Program-made: the position numbers and the translations under genes | Shown: positions 1 to 11,209 of the stretch, piece by piece | Layout: every line of letters begins with the position of its first letter | How positions within the stretch are numbered: position 1 is the stretch's first letter | The notes under the pieces: model-generated | What the model was told of the DNA's origin: nothing | What the model saw: only the letters and a program-made list of their open reading frames with translations | Database searches by the model: none | Origin: Piezodorus guildinii | Lineage: Eukaryota; Arthropoda; Insecta; Hemiptera; Pentatomidae | Length of the DNA: 64,000 bases | Direction of reading: 5' to 3' | Assembly: GCA_023052935.1 (NCBI GenBank) | Contig: CM041298.1 | Span: 7,645,344 to 7,709,343, forward strand

Positions 1-872
1 ACACGACTTTCACTTACCTCCGTTTTTAGAATCGATTAAAGTATTTTCTAAAACAGTAAGAGATAAAAATGTGTCAAACCATTAAAGAATTAATTAAATT
101 ACATTTCTATGGAAACACGTGTTCTATTAAAAAATCTATGATATTATTATTTAAAACAATCACGGCTTTTTATCACTCTCTATTAACTTTTACAAGCTCT
201 TGTTTATGAGATAATATTTTTTTCTAAAATCTTTAGCTTTCCAACGGTACATTACACACGTATATTACTGGTTTTATGTTCAAAAACGAAAAATTGCATT
301 AAAAAAATATTTTTTTCAGTTTTCTCCTTTAGTTGCTTTTCAAATTTGCTCAACTTCCATATTTAGCTGTTATTTATCAATGCTAACTAGATAATATGGT
401 TATTTTTTATAAAATATACAAAATTAAAGGTACTTTAGAGGAAGAAAATTTAAAATATCGGCATTTAAGCCCTGTAAGACTATTTTTATCAGAATAAAAC
501 CTACATGATATTAAAACACATTAAATTTTACATCGATATAGCGAGTTTAATCAAAATCTTTTATTTTAGAGAAAATCGAAAAAAAGGTGCAAAATGCATG
601 GTATAAAGTGGCTCTTCTGGTAAGCTCATTTTAATGAAAAAGGTTTTGTAACATCTCGGGCGTATATTTGTCCTAAACACGAAATTTCAGTTTCATAGGA
701 CTTACCGTTTCCGCCCGGGAGTTACCACACACACACACACACGACCTTTTTGCGGGACTTGGTTATTTGGACTCCGGGGACCCTAAAATGTGTATTTCCG
801 TTGAAAACTGGAATTCGAAAAATTTCACGATTGCAATACATTCCCTTACTATATATAGTAAGTGAGAGTAAA
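1..872 (+). repeat. Copy A of dispersed 0.85-kb subterminal-inverted-repeat family
   Basis: The left end is cut by the window edge. It runs from CGACTTTCACTTACCTCCG to the right-hand signature, a short palindrome actatatatagt followed by gtaagtgagagta. It contains a (CA)n run at 722-742. Internal sequence is shared with the copies at 6768, 8209, 37551, 40681 and 42861. It is non-coding: no ORF is shared by the copies. Confidence 0.8.
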
Positions 873-1717
873 AACACTCATTAATGAATAAAGATTTTTT
901 ATTTCGCTAAAATTCGACATAATTACATATGTTATCCTGGTACTAGTTAACACTACTAACCAAGAACTAAGAAACGTTATTTGTTTTTATTTTTATTTTA
1001 CTAAGCTTATAGTATAAATAAGTAGAATAAAATAAAAATTATTCCATTGGATTAATTGTAACACCATAAAAAATTGAAGTATAGGTGATACAATTTACGT
1101 GTCCATGGCAGGAAGTGCAAAAGAGAAATTAAAAATGATTTGGTAAAATTTTGAACCTCCCATAAGCTTATAATATCTATTTTACATACATGATTTTAAT
1201 TCACGGAAACTGAGGTCATAGAAACAGTTGCTAGCACAAAAGTCTTTTATGACCTTGGGCGCGGGTTCGAACATGGCAGATGACCTTAGCATTTTTAAAG
1301 GAGGCAAAATGGTATCTCCTTCGGAGGAGACGTAAAATATTGGTCCCGAGTCGGTAAAACGTCACGTACTTATTCAACATTCTTACCCCAATTAAATCTA
1401 GATAAATAAAATTTATGACTACCACTATAGCAACGTGGCATAAAGAGACGTTAAAGATATAAGCAAACAATTCACGGGAATCCCAGAGCAGTTCCAAAAA
1501 ATAATAGCTATAAATATCACTGTTATTTCTTTTTTTGGAACTGCAGCCAGTAACCGGGATGTTCACAAATACTGTAAGAAGCCACTTGACCTGACAGCTG
1601 AAGATACTAACACTCAACACATGGCCCACACTTCAATATCATCACGATTCTACTAACTACAAGTTGAAAGTACCTAAGGACATTAACTATATATGAGCTT
1701 TAAATTTCTATAATCAG
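873..1717. other. Intergenic or intronic AT-rich sequence
   Basis: No supportable gene. About 65 bp around 1040-1105 resembles 47385-47450, so part of it is an old repeat fragment. The 132-residue minus-strand ORF here has no recognisable motif. Confidence 0.5.
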
Positions 1718-2512
1718 GTTTTTATAGTTTCTAAAATACATAAAGGATTTTGCAGGTCTCTGCTTTCTTCCGAATGTTTACATATTTAAAGTAAAAAGTT
1801 ACTAATCCTCTACCTTTGTATTATAAACATTAGCTTCCCAATCAATTACCCACTTTTTAGTATACCTCCATATATGAACATAGAAACACGCGATTTTCGA
1901 GTAATATTTTTGTACGAGTTTAAACTCGGCCATTCAGCAGCTGAGGCCGCTAGAAATATTTGCAAGGCGTTTGGGTAAGAGAGTGTTAATGAACGGACCA
2001 TTCGCCGTTGGTTTGCTAAGTTTTCAGCTGGGGATACCGACTTGGAAAACTTTTCCCGAGGAAGACCTCCGTCCGTAATAGACAACGATGTCGCCAAACA
2101 TACAGTTGAAGGAAACCCTTACCAAACAGTTAAAGGACTCTCAGCACAACTAAATGCAAGTGCATCTACCGTTTCCAAACATTTAAAGTGTATTGGTAAA
2201 GTAAAAAAGCTCGATACATGGGTACCTCATGATCTCACTTAGCGGCAGCAACCATATTCTCCCGACTTGTCTCCAACAGATTACCTACCACCTGTTCAGG
2301 AATTTAGAAAACTTCGTTCTGCGTTTTCAGATTTTGTTTAACTTCAAAGCTCAGAGTTTTTCAGTTCGGGGATAAAAAAGTTAGTGTCACGTTGGGAAAA
2401 ATGTGTAGAAAAAGAAGGTAAATACTTTGAATAAAATTATTTTGTTTTCATATCGTATTTTTAATAAAAATCCTTTACCTTGAAAACGGACGTTTCATGT
2501 GACGCAACCCAA
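1718..2512 (+). mobile_element. Internally deleted mariner element, copy 1
   Basis: The left terminal repeat is missing; the copy begins inside the 5' leader. The right terminus gtgacgcaacccaa is followed by TA. Coding remnants match the mariner N-terminal helix-turn-helix region (VIFLYEFKLGHSAAEAARNI, GNPYQTVKGLSAQLNASAST). This copy has an extra deletion within the SPDLSPTDYHL region and several stops. Confidence 0.85.
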
Positions 2513-2539
2513 TATTATATACCTATGCGGCATAATTAA

Positions 2540-3015
2540 AGTTGAAGGATTGGAGGCCGTAATTATACTTCCCCACTTTTTATTAAAATACACATTTCGG
2601 CTATAATGCCATCTTTGGGTGCAAAAACATAAATATGGAAAAATCTGAAAGTACAATTATTGTTTCCTTAATATAACCATTATCATAATATATAAAATTT
2701 AAAAACACATAAAAACTAAACTTTTTGTAATTATAACAAACCGATTCATAAAATTTCAAAGTTAATAATAAAATCATAATCTATGATTAGATTAACGTTA
2801 AATTCTTTTAAAAAATAACATGAATTAAAATTAAATAAAAACAGTAAATGGAACAATGTATTTTTAAAAGTTATATATTCTGACAATGGTTATATTAATT
2901 CAATCATAATTGTACTTTCAGACAAATTATTTTTGCACCTAAAGATGTCATAATAGCTGAAAAATTAAGCATTTTAATAAAAAGTGGTGAGCTACATCCT
3001 CCAATTCAATATGCT
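2540..3015. repeat. Foldback element with arms of about 150 bp
   Basis: Sequence at 2544-2700 (gtaattatacttccccactt, then tttcggctataatgccatc) reappears inverted at about 2860-3012, with mismatches. Both arms carry the (G)CCGAAA / GATGGC motif pair seen in the other foldback elements of this window. Confidence 0.65.
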
Positions 3016-3567
3016 GAGAATTACGTTAAACCTTTCCAACTCTTTATCCAAAACTAAATTTTCCTCCCAGAAAACATAGGTCCAACAAATAAAAAATTAA
3101 AAAATACGCTCCTAGATCCATCTCTTAGTTTGGTTTCGGATTCTAAAACATAAACCGCTTCCGTCTATATTTGAAAATTCTTTTATTTAATTTTTGAATA
3201 TGGCCAGTGGCCTCACGGGAAATCTTCAAGAAGCACATTCTTATGCCATGTATAAGTCATTTATTTCAATTATTCCTCCCCTCCCTCTGGAGATCTCGGC
3301 GGTCCCAAACCTATAGATGCGCAAAGGGTGCAAAAAAAAAATGGAGCAAAAAACTTCGAGGAACAAATCATACTGTTCGATATCCCCATGGGCGTAGCCA
3401 GTATATTCGTTAGGGAGGTGGGGAGCGTGCAAGCAGCTTGAAAATCGTAAGAAGTCGAAAATTTAAGTTGTTTTGTTTTTCAAACACTCCCTAAATACTA
3501 CTACTACTAATAATAATAATAATATATTCACATTCGCCACTGCGTTGCTGTACATCTAGCGAATGTT
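3016..3567. other. Non-coding intergenic or intronic sequence
   Basis: AT-rich sequence with a short (TAA)n run near 3508-3523. The two small opposing ORFs at 3207-3432 are shadows of each other without motifs. Confidence 0.5.
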
Positions 3568-3733
3568 ATTACTTTTACTTACCTATATGTGAAATATATA
3601 GTAAGGGAAAATTTTCGAATTCCATTTTCCAATGGAAATACACGTTTTAGGGTCCCCTGATTCCAAATGACCAAGTCCCGCAAAAATGTGTGGTAACTTC
3701 AGCGCAAAAACCCTAAGTCCTATGAAACTGAAA
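3568..3733 (-). repeat. Fragment (copy B) of the 0.85-kb subterminal-inverted-repeat family
   Basis: Only the right terminal part is present, inverted. It includes atatatagtaaggga, the gggtcccctgattccaaatg block and ccaagtcccgcaaaaa. Confidence 0.7.
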
Positions 3734-4145
3734 TCCAGTAGCACTCTAAAAATATTCTAAACTAGGTCCCGGGGCCATCTCCTTTTCAGAAGCCTCGGGG
3801 GATAATCAGGAATCGAAGAGGAAGAAAGGATTAAAACTAGTGTGTTAGAGTGAGAATGGAGTTTATCATGAAAGGATTGGGACCTGGTCCAGGCCAGATC
3901 TGTAATATAGGAAACATTAAGGTCTTTATGGATGAGTTTATTCGTGACAAAGTAAGGAGCGTTGAGGATTTTACGAGGGATTTTGGATTGTAAGGATTGA
4001 ATGCGGGGAGAATTTGATGGTTTAGCAGAGCCCCATAGCTCTACTCCATAATTCTAGATTTGTCTTAAAATAGTCATGTAGATGAACCTTTTGTAGTTAA
4101 GAGGATGTTTTCTATTAAGGTTGCAAAAAAATCTTTCAAGGGCGA
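3734..4145 (-). pseudogene. 3' fragment of a Jockey-like LINE
   Basis: Read on the minus strand it gives pieces equivalent to the ORF2 C-terminus of the element at 45247-46325: LNYKRFIYMTI, NYGVELWGSAKPSNSPRIQS, LQSKIPRKILNAPYFVTNKL and HKDLNV, then a downstream His/Arg-rich end. Stops and frameshifts are present and there is no RT core, so it is a 5'-truncated dead copy. Confidence 0.7.
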
Positions 4146-4594
4146 ATATGAATATTTTTCTCTTCCACATTGAGCAAGCAAAATACTACTTAAAGATAAG
4201 AAATCGATTAAAAGTGATCCATAAAAGCACCTTAACTAATACTTTTTTAGAATATTTAAACATTATTGACCAAGTAAACATGATTTTATAAACACAGATA
4301 GGATTAAACTGAAATATTGAAAAACGCAAGAACTTTTTTACAACTAAATAAATAAAAGTTTACTTATTCGAAATCTTTTTAATGACCACCTAAGCACCCC
4401 TCAACTAACTTCTTCCAATATGTTTTCGACGGGCAACGATTCTTCTATCATTAGGAAACTTATTTTAATTTATTTTAAATTATTGGGTGTGAATATGAAT
4501 CATACTGTGTGGTCTTCGCACCAGATTTTCATTGTTATTATTTGATTAAATAATGGTAGTATTTGATACTAATAATGTATAATGTGTTGGTCAG
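4146..4594. other. AT-rich sequence upstream of first recognised DAGL exon
   Basis: No coding signal. If the gene model is right this is intron sequence. It ends in the weak acceptor of exon 1 (4592-4594). Confidence 0.5.
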
Positions 4595-4772
4595 GTATGG
4601 TGGTGTGCAACTGGGTGGTGGTACTGACCGTGATGCTGACAGTGTGGTGCGTCTTCGACACTGCCGGCAGGTCCTGGGTCAAGATGAAGAAGTACCAGCG
4701 CTCCATGCGGGAGTCCGAGTCCAGGTTCCAGTACAAGAGGTCGGGGAACCGGGCGAGGAACTGGAGGCAGCG
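4595..4772 (+). CDS. inaE: Diacylglycerol lipase alpha-like, exon 1 seen (last transmembrane helix)
   Basis: First recognisable exon of an sn-1-specific diacylglycerol lipase (DAGLA; inaE in Drosophila), a membrane enzyme that hydrolyses diacylglycerol to 2-arachidonoylglycerol. The translation opens with a hydrophobic helix beginning MVVCNWVVVLTVMLT and continues with CVFDTAGRSWVK and a basic, Arg-rich linker. This is the fourth membrane helix and the start of the cytosolic part in the family. The exon begins after a cag acceptor at 4592-4594 with the last two bases of a split codon, and ends CG before the donor gtgagt at 4773. The leftover CG joins G of the next exon to make Arg. The preceding family segment (start codon and three helices, roughly 130 residues) was not found upstream in the window and presumably lies before position 1. 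The pyrimidine tract of the acceptor is weak. Confidence 0.88.
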
Positions 4773-5093
4773 GTGAGTATCTTGTCTGTATAATGTCAAG
4801 TAGTCGAGTCTGGATGGTTATTGAGGGTCGCACATCGACCAATCTGATCGGAAGTTAGGGTAGGCAAAGAATACTTGATGGGTCAGCTCGTATAGGCTAG
4901 TCATATTAGCTCTGAAAATGGCGTTCACGGTTTGATCCCGATTTGATTTTTTCACCTGTTGGTTTTGGGTTTTGAGGCGTAAAACCAGAGGGTCATCAAC
5001 GCCTTTATTTCGTTTGTTTATTTTATTTAGCTTCTATCTAAGCTCAAAAAAAAAAAAGTAAATAAAAAAAATAAATAAATAAAAAATAAAATA

Positions 5094-6014
5094 TTGGGTT
5101 GTTTCACAAGAAATGTCCGTTTTTATAGTTTCTGAAATACATAAAGGATTTTGCAGGTCTCTGTTCTTTTCTTCCGAATATTTACATATTTAAAGTAAAC
5201 AGTTACTAATCCTCTACCTTAGTATTATAAACATTAGCTTCCCAATCAATTACCCACTTTTTAGTATACCTCCAAATATGAACATGGAAACACGCGATTT
5301 TCGAGTAATATTTTTGTACGAGTTTAAACTCGGCCATTCAGCAGCTGAGGCCGCTAGAAATATTTGCAAGGCGTTTGGGGAAGAGAGTGTTAATGAACGG
5401 ACCATTCGCCGTTGGTTTGCTAAGTTTTCAGCTGGGATACCGACTTGGAAAACTTGCCCGAGGAAGACCTCCGCCTGTGATAGACAACGATGTCCTCAAA
5501 CATACAGTAGAAGGAAATCCCTACCAAACAGTTAAAGAACTCTCAGCACAACTAAATGCAAGTGCATCTACCATTTTCAGACATTTAAAGTGTATTGGGA
5601 AAGTAAAAAAGCTCGATACATGGGTACCTCATGATCTCACTGAGCGGCAGCAAGACCTTTTGTTTCTAAACATACCGTGCAAAAATTGAAAGAACTGGGT
5701 TACGAAGTTCTTCCGCACCCACCACATTCTCCCGACTTGTCTCCAATAGATTACCACCTGTTCAGGAATTTAGACAACTTCGTCAAAGGAAAACTTTTTG
5801 AAAGTGATGATAAAGTAAAAAGTGCGTTTTCAGATTTTGTTTCACCTCAAAGCTCAGAGTTTTTCAGTTCGGGGATAAAAAAGTTGGTGTCACGTTGGAA
5901 AAATGTGTAGACAAAGAAGGTAAACACTTCGAATAAAATTATCTTGTTTTCATATCGTATTTTTAATAAAAATCCTTTACCTTGAATAGGGACTTTTCAT
6001 GTGACACAACCCAA
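5094..6014 (+). mobile_element. Internally deleted mariner element, copy 2 (complete ends)
   Basis: Bounded by TA on both sides (5092-5093 and 6015-6016), with inverted termini ttgggttgtttcacaagaaa and gtgacacaacccaa; 921 bp. It encodes the mariner N-terminal domain (ETRDFRVIFLYEFKLGHSAA, NERTIRRWFAKFSAG). After the WVPHDLTERQQD stretch it jumps to KLKELGYEVLPHPPHSPDLS and DYHLFRNLDNFVKGKLFE. The first two catalytic Asp residues of the DD34D triad are therefore deleted. A one-base loss near 5440 shifts frame. Confidence 0.92.
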
Positions 6015-6049
6015 TACATAAAATTTATAAATATATATATGGTTAGTTC

Positions 6050-6560
6050 CACACGATTATTCTATTATTTTTGTGTACTATATCCCTATATTTTATTTAG
6101 CAGCTGCTGGGCTTTAAGAAAGTTTAGCAATAATTTTATATTATTTTCCTCATTGCTAAATAAGGTTGCTGTATCAGGTCTTATTCCTAATCTGTTAAAA
6201 TATGATCGGTAAAAAGGGCATTATTCCAATAAGTGTCTGACAGTAAGCGGGTTGTTACAGTGTTGGCACTTATGGCTGTTTAGTGATATGATGTATATGT
6301 GTGAGGTTAGTGTGGCCTATCCTCAACCTAGCTAGGACAACATCCTCTCTGCGACTTCAGCGACTGGAAGAGCTCCATGGTTTTACTGTTCTTTTGATTA
6401 TTTTCAATTTGGTAGGAAGGCTTTCGTCCCACATGGAATTCTAGGCATCTGCTATTTCCTTTCGAATTTTTTCGCCTGTTTGATGTAGGCAACGATGGTT
6501 CGCTCATCTTGGTATGATTTCCTACAATTATCATGCACTAAAATTTATGCTCCCTCCCCC
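6050..6560 (-). pseudogene. 3' fragment of a LINE with RNase H-like end (I/LOA-type)
   Basis: On the minus strand the reading includes LRIGHTNLTHIYIISLNSHK followed by CQHCNNPLTVRHLL. This is the typical C-terminus after the RNase H domain in I-group non-LTR retrotransposons (RIGHT.LTH...C..C.....T..H.L). Stops interrupt it (for example after CCPS). Upstream minus-strand sequence to about 6760 may be more of the same element but has no clear motif. Confidence 0.65.
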
Positions 6561-6767
6561 TGAACTAGCTTCTTTAACGTCATTTCTTTTCTAACTTGCT
6601 TCCATAAGCGAAGCATTGCCTTTTTCCTTTACAGTTTTAATGCTTTTAAAGTTCCATCTTATGGCAGAGATTCACAAATAAGACAATCCAACACCACGCT
6701 TTTTACGTTGAAACTGAAAAGCTACCGGAAAATACTTGCGGATTGTAGAAAAATGAACTATTAACAG

Positions 6768-7598
6768 CACATCATTTAGAGATAAAAATATTAAATTAAA
6801 TTTCAATAGAAATATGTGTTTTATTAAATAATCTATTATATTGTTATCTAGAACAATCAGTTTTATCGGTTTTTCATCACTCTACATTAACTTTTACAAT
6901 GCCTTGCATTAGATTATATTTTTTCTAAAATTTTTAGCTATCCAACGTTATATTATACATCTAGATAACTATTCTGGAGTTCAAAAACACGAAAATTACA
7001 TAAAATAATGTTTTCACTTTTCTCCTTTAGTTGTTTATAAAATTTACTTAACTTGCATATTTAGCTGTTATTTATCAATGCCAACAAAATGACGTGCCAA
7101 TTTTTATTTTTAAATCTACAAAATAAAAGGTACTCCAGAAGAAGAAACTTTAAAATATCAGTATTTAAACCCTGGCAGGCTATTTCAATCAGAATGAAAC
7201 CTACGTTATATTAAAACCCATTAAATTTTACATCCATATAGCGAGTTTAATCAAAATCGTTAGAGCTGTTTTTGAGAAAATCATAAAAAGGTGCAAAATG
7301 CATGGTATAAAGTGGCTCTACTGGTTAGCTGATCTTAATGAAAAAGTTGCTGTAACATCTCGGACGTTTTATTTGTCTTAAATATGAAATTTCAGTTTCG
7401 TACGAGTTTTCGTTTTCGCGCTAGACTTACCATGCTCGGACACATACACACACGCATACCTTTTTGCGGGACTTGATCATTTGGACTCAGGGGACCCTAA
7501 AACATGTATTTACGATGAAAACTGGAAATCGAAAATTTTCACGATCGCAATATTTTCCCTTACTATATATTTCATATAATTCATGTAAGTGCAAGTAA
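6768..7598 (+). repeat. Copy C of the 0.85-kb subterminal-inverted-repeat family (left end missing)
   Basis: Shares the interior (ttttctcctttagttg, tatagcgagtttaatcaaaa, gtgcaaaatgcatggtataa) and a diverged right end near 7560-7598. Confidence 0.75.
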
Positions 7599-7905
7599 AA
7601 AATAAGATCAAATTCCCATCTCGAAGTCAAGAGCTTTTAGCTCGGCATTTATTCCCCAGCCACACCCCCTGGCCTGATAAACCCCCGTCCGTATAGTCTT
7701 CAAAATGCGAGGTAGGAATGGACAAGGGGAAAAAAAAGTGTTATTCAAAAGTAAATCTGAGGAAGCGAGCAAACCTTAGCCCATTTCCTTCCAGTTGGCT
7801 TAACAATGCTTTTAGATTAGTTTTTTAATAATCTGATATTTTAAATTATATTTTTAGAGTTTGTCAATAATGATTTAATAACGCCATTTGTCTTTGTGGA
7901 AACAG
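7599..7905. other. Intron sequence before exon 2
   Basis: Non-coding and AT-rich apart from a slightly GC-richer patch at 7640-7720. No motif recognised. Confidence 0.5.
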
Positions 7906-7990
7906 GAAAGTGTTACGAGCTTATCAAGACAGCTGGGACCACAGGTGTAGGCTGCTCTTCTGCTGCATCAGGAACTCTGACAGGAGCAAG
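7906..7990 (+). CDS. inaE: Diacylglycerol lipase alpha-like, exon 2
   Basis: Short exon between an acag acceptor and the donor gtaagg. It completes the split Arg codon and reads KVLRAYQDSWDHRCRLLFCC, then IRNSDRSK. It corresponds to the linker after the fourth membrane helix, including the cysteine pair (FCC) conserved in the family. It is 85 nt long, one base plus 28 codons, so it leaves phase 0 for exon 3. A dispersed repeat (8000-8205) starts only about ten bases beyond its donor. Confidence 0.85.
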
Positions 7991-7999
7991 GTAAGGTTA

Positions 8000-8205
8000 A
8001 ATTTCAGAGTGTTCCAACAATTTTGAGTCAATAAACTGTATTGCGCATGTTTTGGCAGCTTTCTGGTAATCAAGAACCGGTGTTGGAACAAATCATAATA
8101 ATAATAAATCTGGATATAACTATACTTACAGTGGTAGCATTTGTGGGAGGAGAAATTTGAATTGGTCTAAGAGATGTTAAAGGTTAAATTTGTCCATTAT
8201 ACGAT
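8000..8205 (+). repeat. Dispersed 0.2-kb repeat, copy 1
   Basis: Collinear with 49884-50090. Shared blocks include gagtcaataaactgtattg, cgcatg, ttacagtg.tagcatt, and aatttgtccattata near the end. It starts about ten bases after the exon 2 donor. No coding potential; class unknown. Confidence 0.7.
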
Positions 8206-8208
8206 TTT

Positions 8209-9583
8209 AAAAAATCTGGTGCGCGCAACACACGACTTTCACTTAACTCCGTTGTTAAAATCAATTTAAGAATTATATAAAAAAATAAAAATAAACTTTA
8301 TTCACATATTTACATTTTGACAAAATGTTAACAATGATTTTGGATGAGTCATCCTTACAATCAGAAAATATTTTTGTTTTTTTTGTGATTATAGTACATT
8401 AGCCTAAATGGCAAACATATGTTGAAAAATTGATGTTACATTGCGATTGTAGGAAAAATTATACAAAAAACCTACGCATATTTAAGAATTTTTAAATACA
8501 TTGAAACATGTGTTTTATTAAATGATCTATTATATGTTTATCAACAACAATCACTTTTATCAATTGATTTTATAGCCTTTTCATCACTCTCCATAAACCT
8601 TTAATATTCCGTATATCAAATAATATTTTTTCAAAAATCTTTAGCTATCCAACGGTATATTATACATCTATATTACGATTCTTGTGCTAAAAAAAACGCA
8701 AAAATTGCATAGAAAAATATTTTAGTACTTTTCTCCTTTAGTTGTTTATAAAATTCGCTCAACTTGCATATTTACACGTTATTTATCAATGCTAATAAGA
8801 TGATGTTCCGATTTTTAAAAATCTATCAAAGGTACTTTAGAAGAAGAAAATTTAAAATATTGGCATTTAAGTCCTGTCAGACTATTTCAATCAGAATGAA
8901 ATTTACATGATATTAAAGCCCATTAAATTTTACATCCATACAGCGAGTTTAATCAAAATCGTTGGAGCCGTTTTTGAGTAAATCGTATAAAGGTACAAAA
9001 TGCATGGTATAAAGTGCCTATTCCGGTCAGCTGATTTTGATGAAAAATATTTTGTAACATCTCGGGCGTATAGTTGTCTTAAACATGAAATTTCAGTTTC
9101 ATAGCACTTTTAGTTTTCGCCCGGGAATTACCACAGACAAATAGACATTTTAGCGAGACTTGGTTATTTGGGGAAGCGGCGTGGTCTAGTGAATAGAGCA
9201 CTAGTCTAGTATGCTCCGTGTCCTGGGTTCGCATCCCGGGTATGGAGACCCTCCTGGGGCAGACCCAGCCTCAACAAAGTGGGTACCCAATAACAGAAAA
9301 AGCCTGGCGGCTGAGCGTGATCTCGGCCAAATCACCTCATGGCACGGCCTTTGGCCTAGAAACAGTACTAATCTCTATATGTACTGAGCTCAAGACTCTT
9401 CTAGGGTTGTAGTGGCACAGGGTTTTTTTATTTATTTATTTATTTTTTTTTTTTTTTTTTTTTTTTTTGGTTATTCGGATTCAGGGGACCCTAAAACGTG
9501 TATTTCCGTTGAAAACTGGAATTTGATATATTTCACGATCGCAATACTTTCCCTTACTATATATAGTAAGTGAAAGTAATAAA
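8209..9583 (+). repeat. Copy D of the 0.85-kb subterminal-inverted-repeat family, carrying a SINE
   Basis: Complete ends: left aaaatctggtgcgcgcaaca with cgactttcacttaactccg, right actatatatagtaagtgaaa. A short direct duplication of flanking text at 8284-8440 and a SINE (9172-9468) account for its extra length. Confidence 0.82.
9172..9468 (+). mobile_element. tRNA-headed SINE, family 1, inserted in copy D
   Basis: Flanked by a 10-bp target duplication, ggttatttgg (9162-9171) and ggttattcgg (9469-9478, one mismatch). The head resembles a tRNA gene with an A-box-like ggtctagtgaatagagca and a B-box-like ggttcgcatcc. The body contains gggtacccaataacag and atctcggccaaatcacctc. The tail is T-rich with a (TTTA)n run. 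Related copies lie at 10141, 23936, 50261, 56976 and 63160. Confidence 0.88.
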
Positions 9584-9639
9584 TAATAAATCCATAATAA
9601 CATCTGTTTCGGGTTCCCGAAAGAGAAATTCACATTGAC

Positions 9640-9945
9640 CGCACTGCCACCTAGCGGCCTGTTAAATTAACTAAAGCGCCCCTAGTGGCCAAAGGAAGAA
9701 ACAGAGCGCCCCTAGCGGCAGAAAAAGAAACTGAAGTTGCACGTCCTGGCTGGTTGTGCCCCTTTGTGGGTCATCATCAGGGCGCATGGTGGGAGAATGA
9801 CAGTACCTAGTTTCCATTCTCCCACCATGTGCCCTGATGATGACCGGCAAAGGGGGTCGAAACATTGGCAAACAATAAATAGTTGAAACTATTTAGTTGT
9901 TTCATTTAATGACCGCCACCCGGACTAATTCCTTCCATTAATTAT
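9640..9945. repeat. Foldback segment with hammerhead-like motif and CGCCCCTAG repeats
   Basis: Three copies of a motif close to gcgcccctagcggc lie at 9640-9720. They are followed by an inverted repeat with arms of about 45 bp (9755-9799 and 9816-9860). The right arm contains CTGATGA (9834-9840), T, GACC...GGTC, GAAAC (9859-9863). The tail at 9895-9940 (catttaatgaccgccacc) recurs as both arms of the hairpin at 50576-50660. Confidence 0.7.
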
Positions 9946-10140
9946 CTTTTGCTTTGAGAATGTTTTTAGGTCCACATTGCTGGTCTACATCAGGGTGTCT
10001 CAAGGCAAATTTGTTAATGACTGTAGGAAAACAGTTTGTTTGTCAGTCATGAAAAAAAAATTAAATAGTCTGAATGATTGCCAATGTAAACCTACAAATG
10101 GTGACAATAATTAATAGTGCACCTAATCTTATTAATTAAT

Positions 10141-10425
10141 TTCGCACCTAGTCTACTGTTCTCTGGGTCCTAGGTTCAAATCCCAGCTGAAATACAGATT
10201 AAATAATATTCTGCCACAGCTGGGAAGTGACCCTGGGGTAAGGAGACCTTCCTGGGGCAGACCTACCCCCTAAAAAGTGGGTATCCAAAAATAGGGGAAA
10301 TCCTGATGGCTGGTTATGATCTCGGCCTAATCACCTTCTTGCACAGCCGTTGGCATAGAAACAGTACTGAGCTCAAGACCCTTAATGGGTTGTAGAGATA
10401 CAGGGTTGTTGTTTTTTTTTTCTTT
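10141..10425 (+). mobile_element. SINE family 1, 5'-degraded copy
   Basis: B-box-like ggttcaaatcc after ctgggtccta. It then carries the same body as the copy at 9172 (ggggcagacc, gtgggtatcc, gatctcggcctaatcacctt, gaaacagtactgagctcaag) and a T-rich tail. The A-box end is poorly preserved. Confidence 0.8.
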
Positions 10426-11209
10426 CTTAATATTCTAGTCTACTTCTATTACCCTTCTATAAGATAATATAGTATAAAAGTAAGACTTCAGTGTCACAAA
10501 AATTTAATATATTTTAGAGGTTTTAGTGGACTTAACAAAATAGCATTCAAGTTAAAAATGTTAAAATCCTATTATTTAAATCAAGTCAATTTTTCTTTAT
10601 TGTCCTTATTTTATTGAAAAGAAAAACATTACACCCACATGTTTTATGTATGATAGTAACTCCAAGAGAGTCAAAGTTTGATATTCTAGCAGATCTCAAC
10701 TTAACGGACGACACTTTTTTCCCCTATTTAAACTGTAAAAAAACACATATTTTTATAAATTCTAAACTACAATGAATCGCCTTAAATATACTTAATTTAA
10801 ATATCATAACAGCCCCTTGAATTTAACTACCATACCTTTAAAAATAAGATAAATAACCGCTTCTTAAGCTGAAACAAACTTTCAAAACTTTAAGCTCTGA
10901 ACAAAGTTTAAAGTAAACCAATTATACTGCTTTGTTTTAATTAAGGGGGTGAGGAGGGGTTGGAGTTCTTAGATAGTCTCAACAGAGAAATTTAATTTAA
11001 ATTATTACTCCGAAATTTCATAATTTTAAATTGTTACAAAAACATTGAAAAAACAAAATGAGAAAATTCGTGAAAATTCCCCTAATAAAGAATATTATGG
11101 CAACCTTATCACTGATGAATTTTTCAGACAATTTAAAATTATTTGAAGATCAGATGCCAAAGATTGGACTTAATTTCTATACTTTCCTACATTAATTAGA
11201 TTTTACTAT
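10426..11209. other. AT-rich intron sequence
   Basis: No ORF, repeat or motif that I can support. Confidence 0.5.

Noticed and set aside
1231..1629. 132-residue minus-strand ORF
   Set aside because: No family motif, AT-driven composition, and no splice or initiation context; treated as chance.
1..4594. N-terminal DAGL exons within the window
   Set aside because: No open stretch resembling the first three membrane helices was found on the + strand; they are assumed to lie upstream.
4563..4842. Four overlapping ORFs over DAGL exon 1
   Set aside because: Only one frame matches the lipase family and uses the splice sites; the rest are shadows.
9172..9250. Functional tRNA gene (A- and B-box-like text), also at 50261 and 53600
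   Set aside because: No closed acceptor stem or anticodon arm could be drawn, and each is followed by the same non-tRNA body; these are SINE heads.
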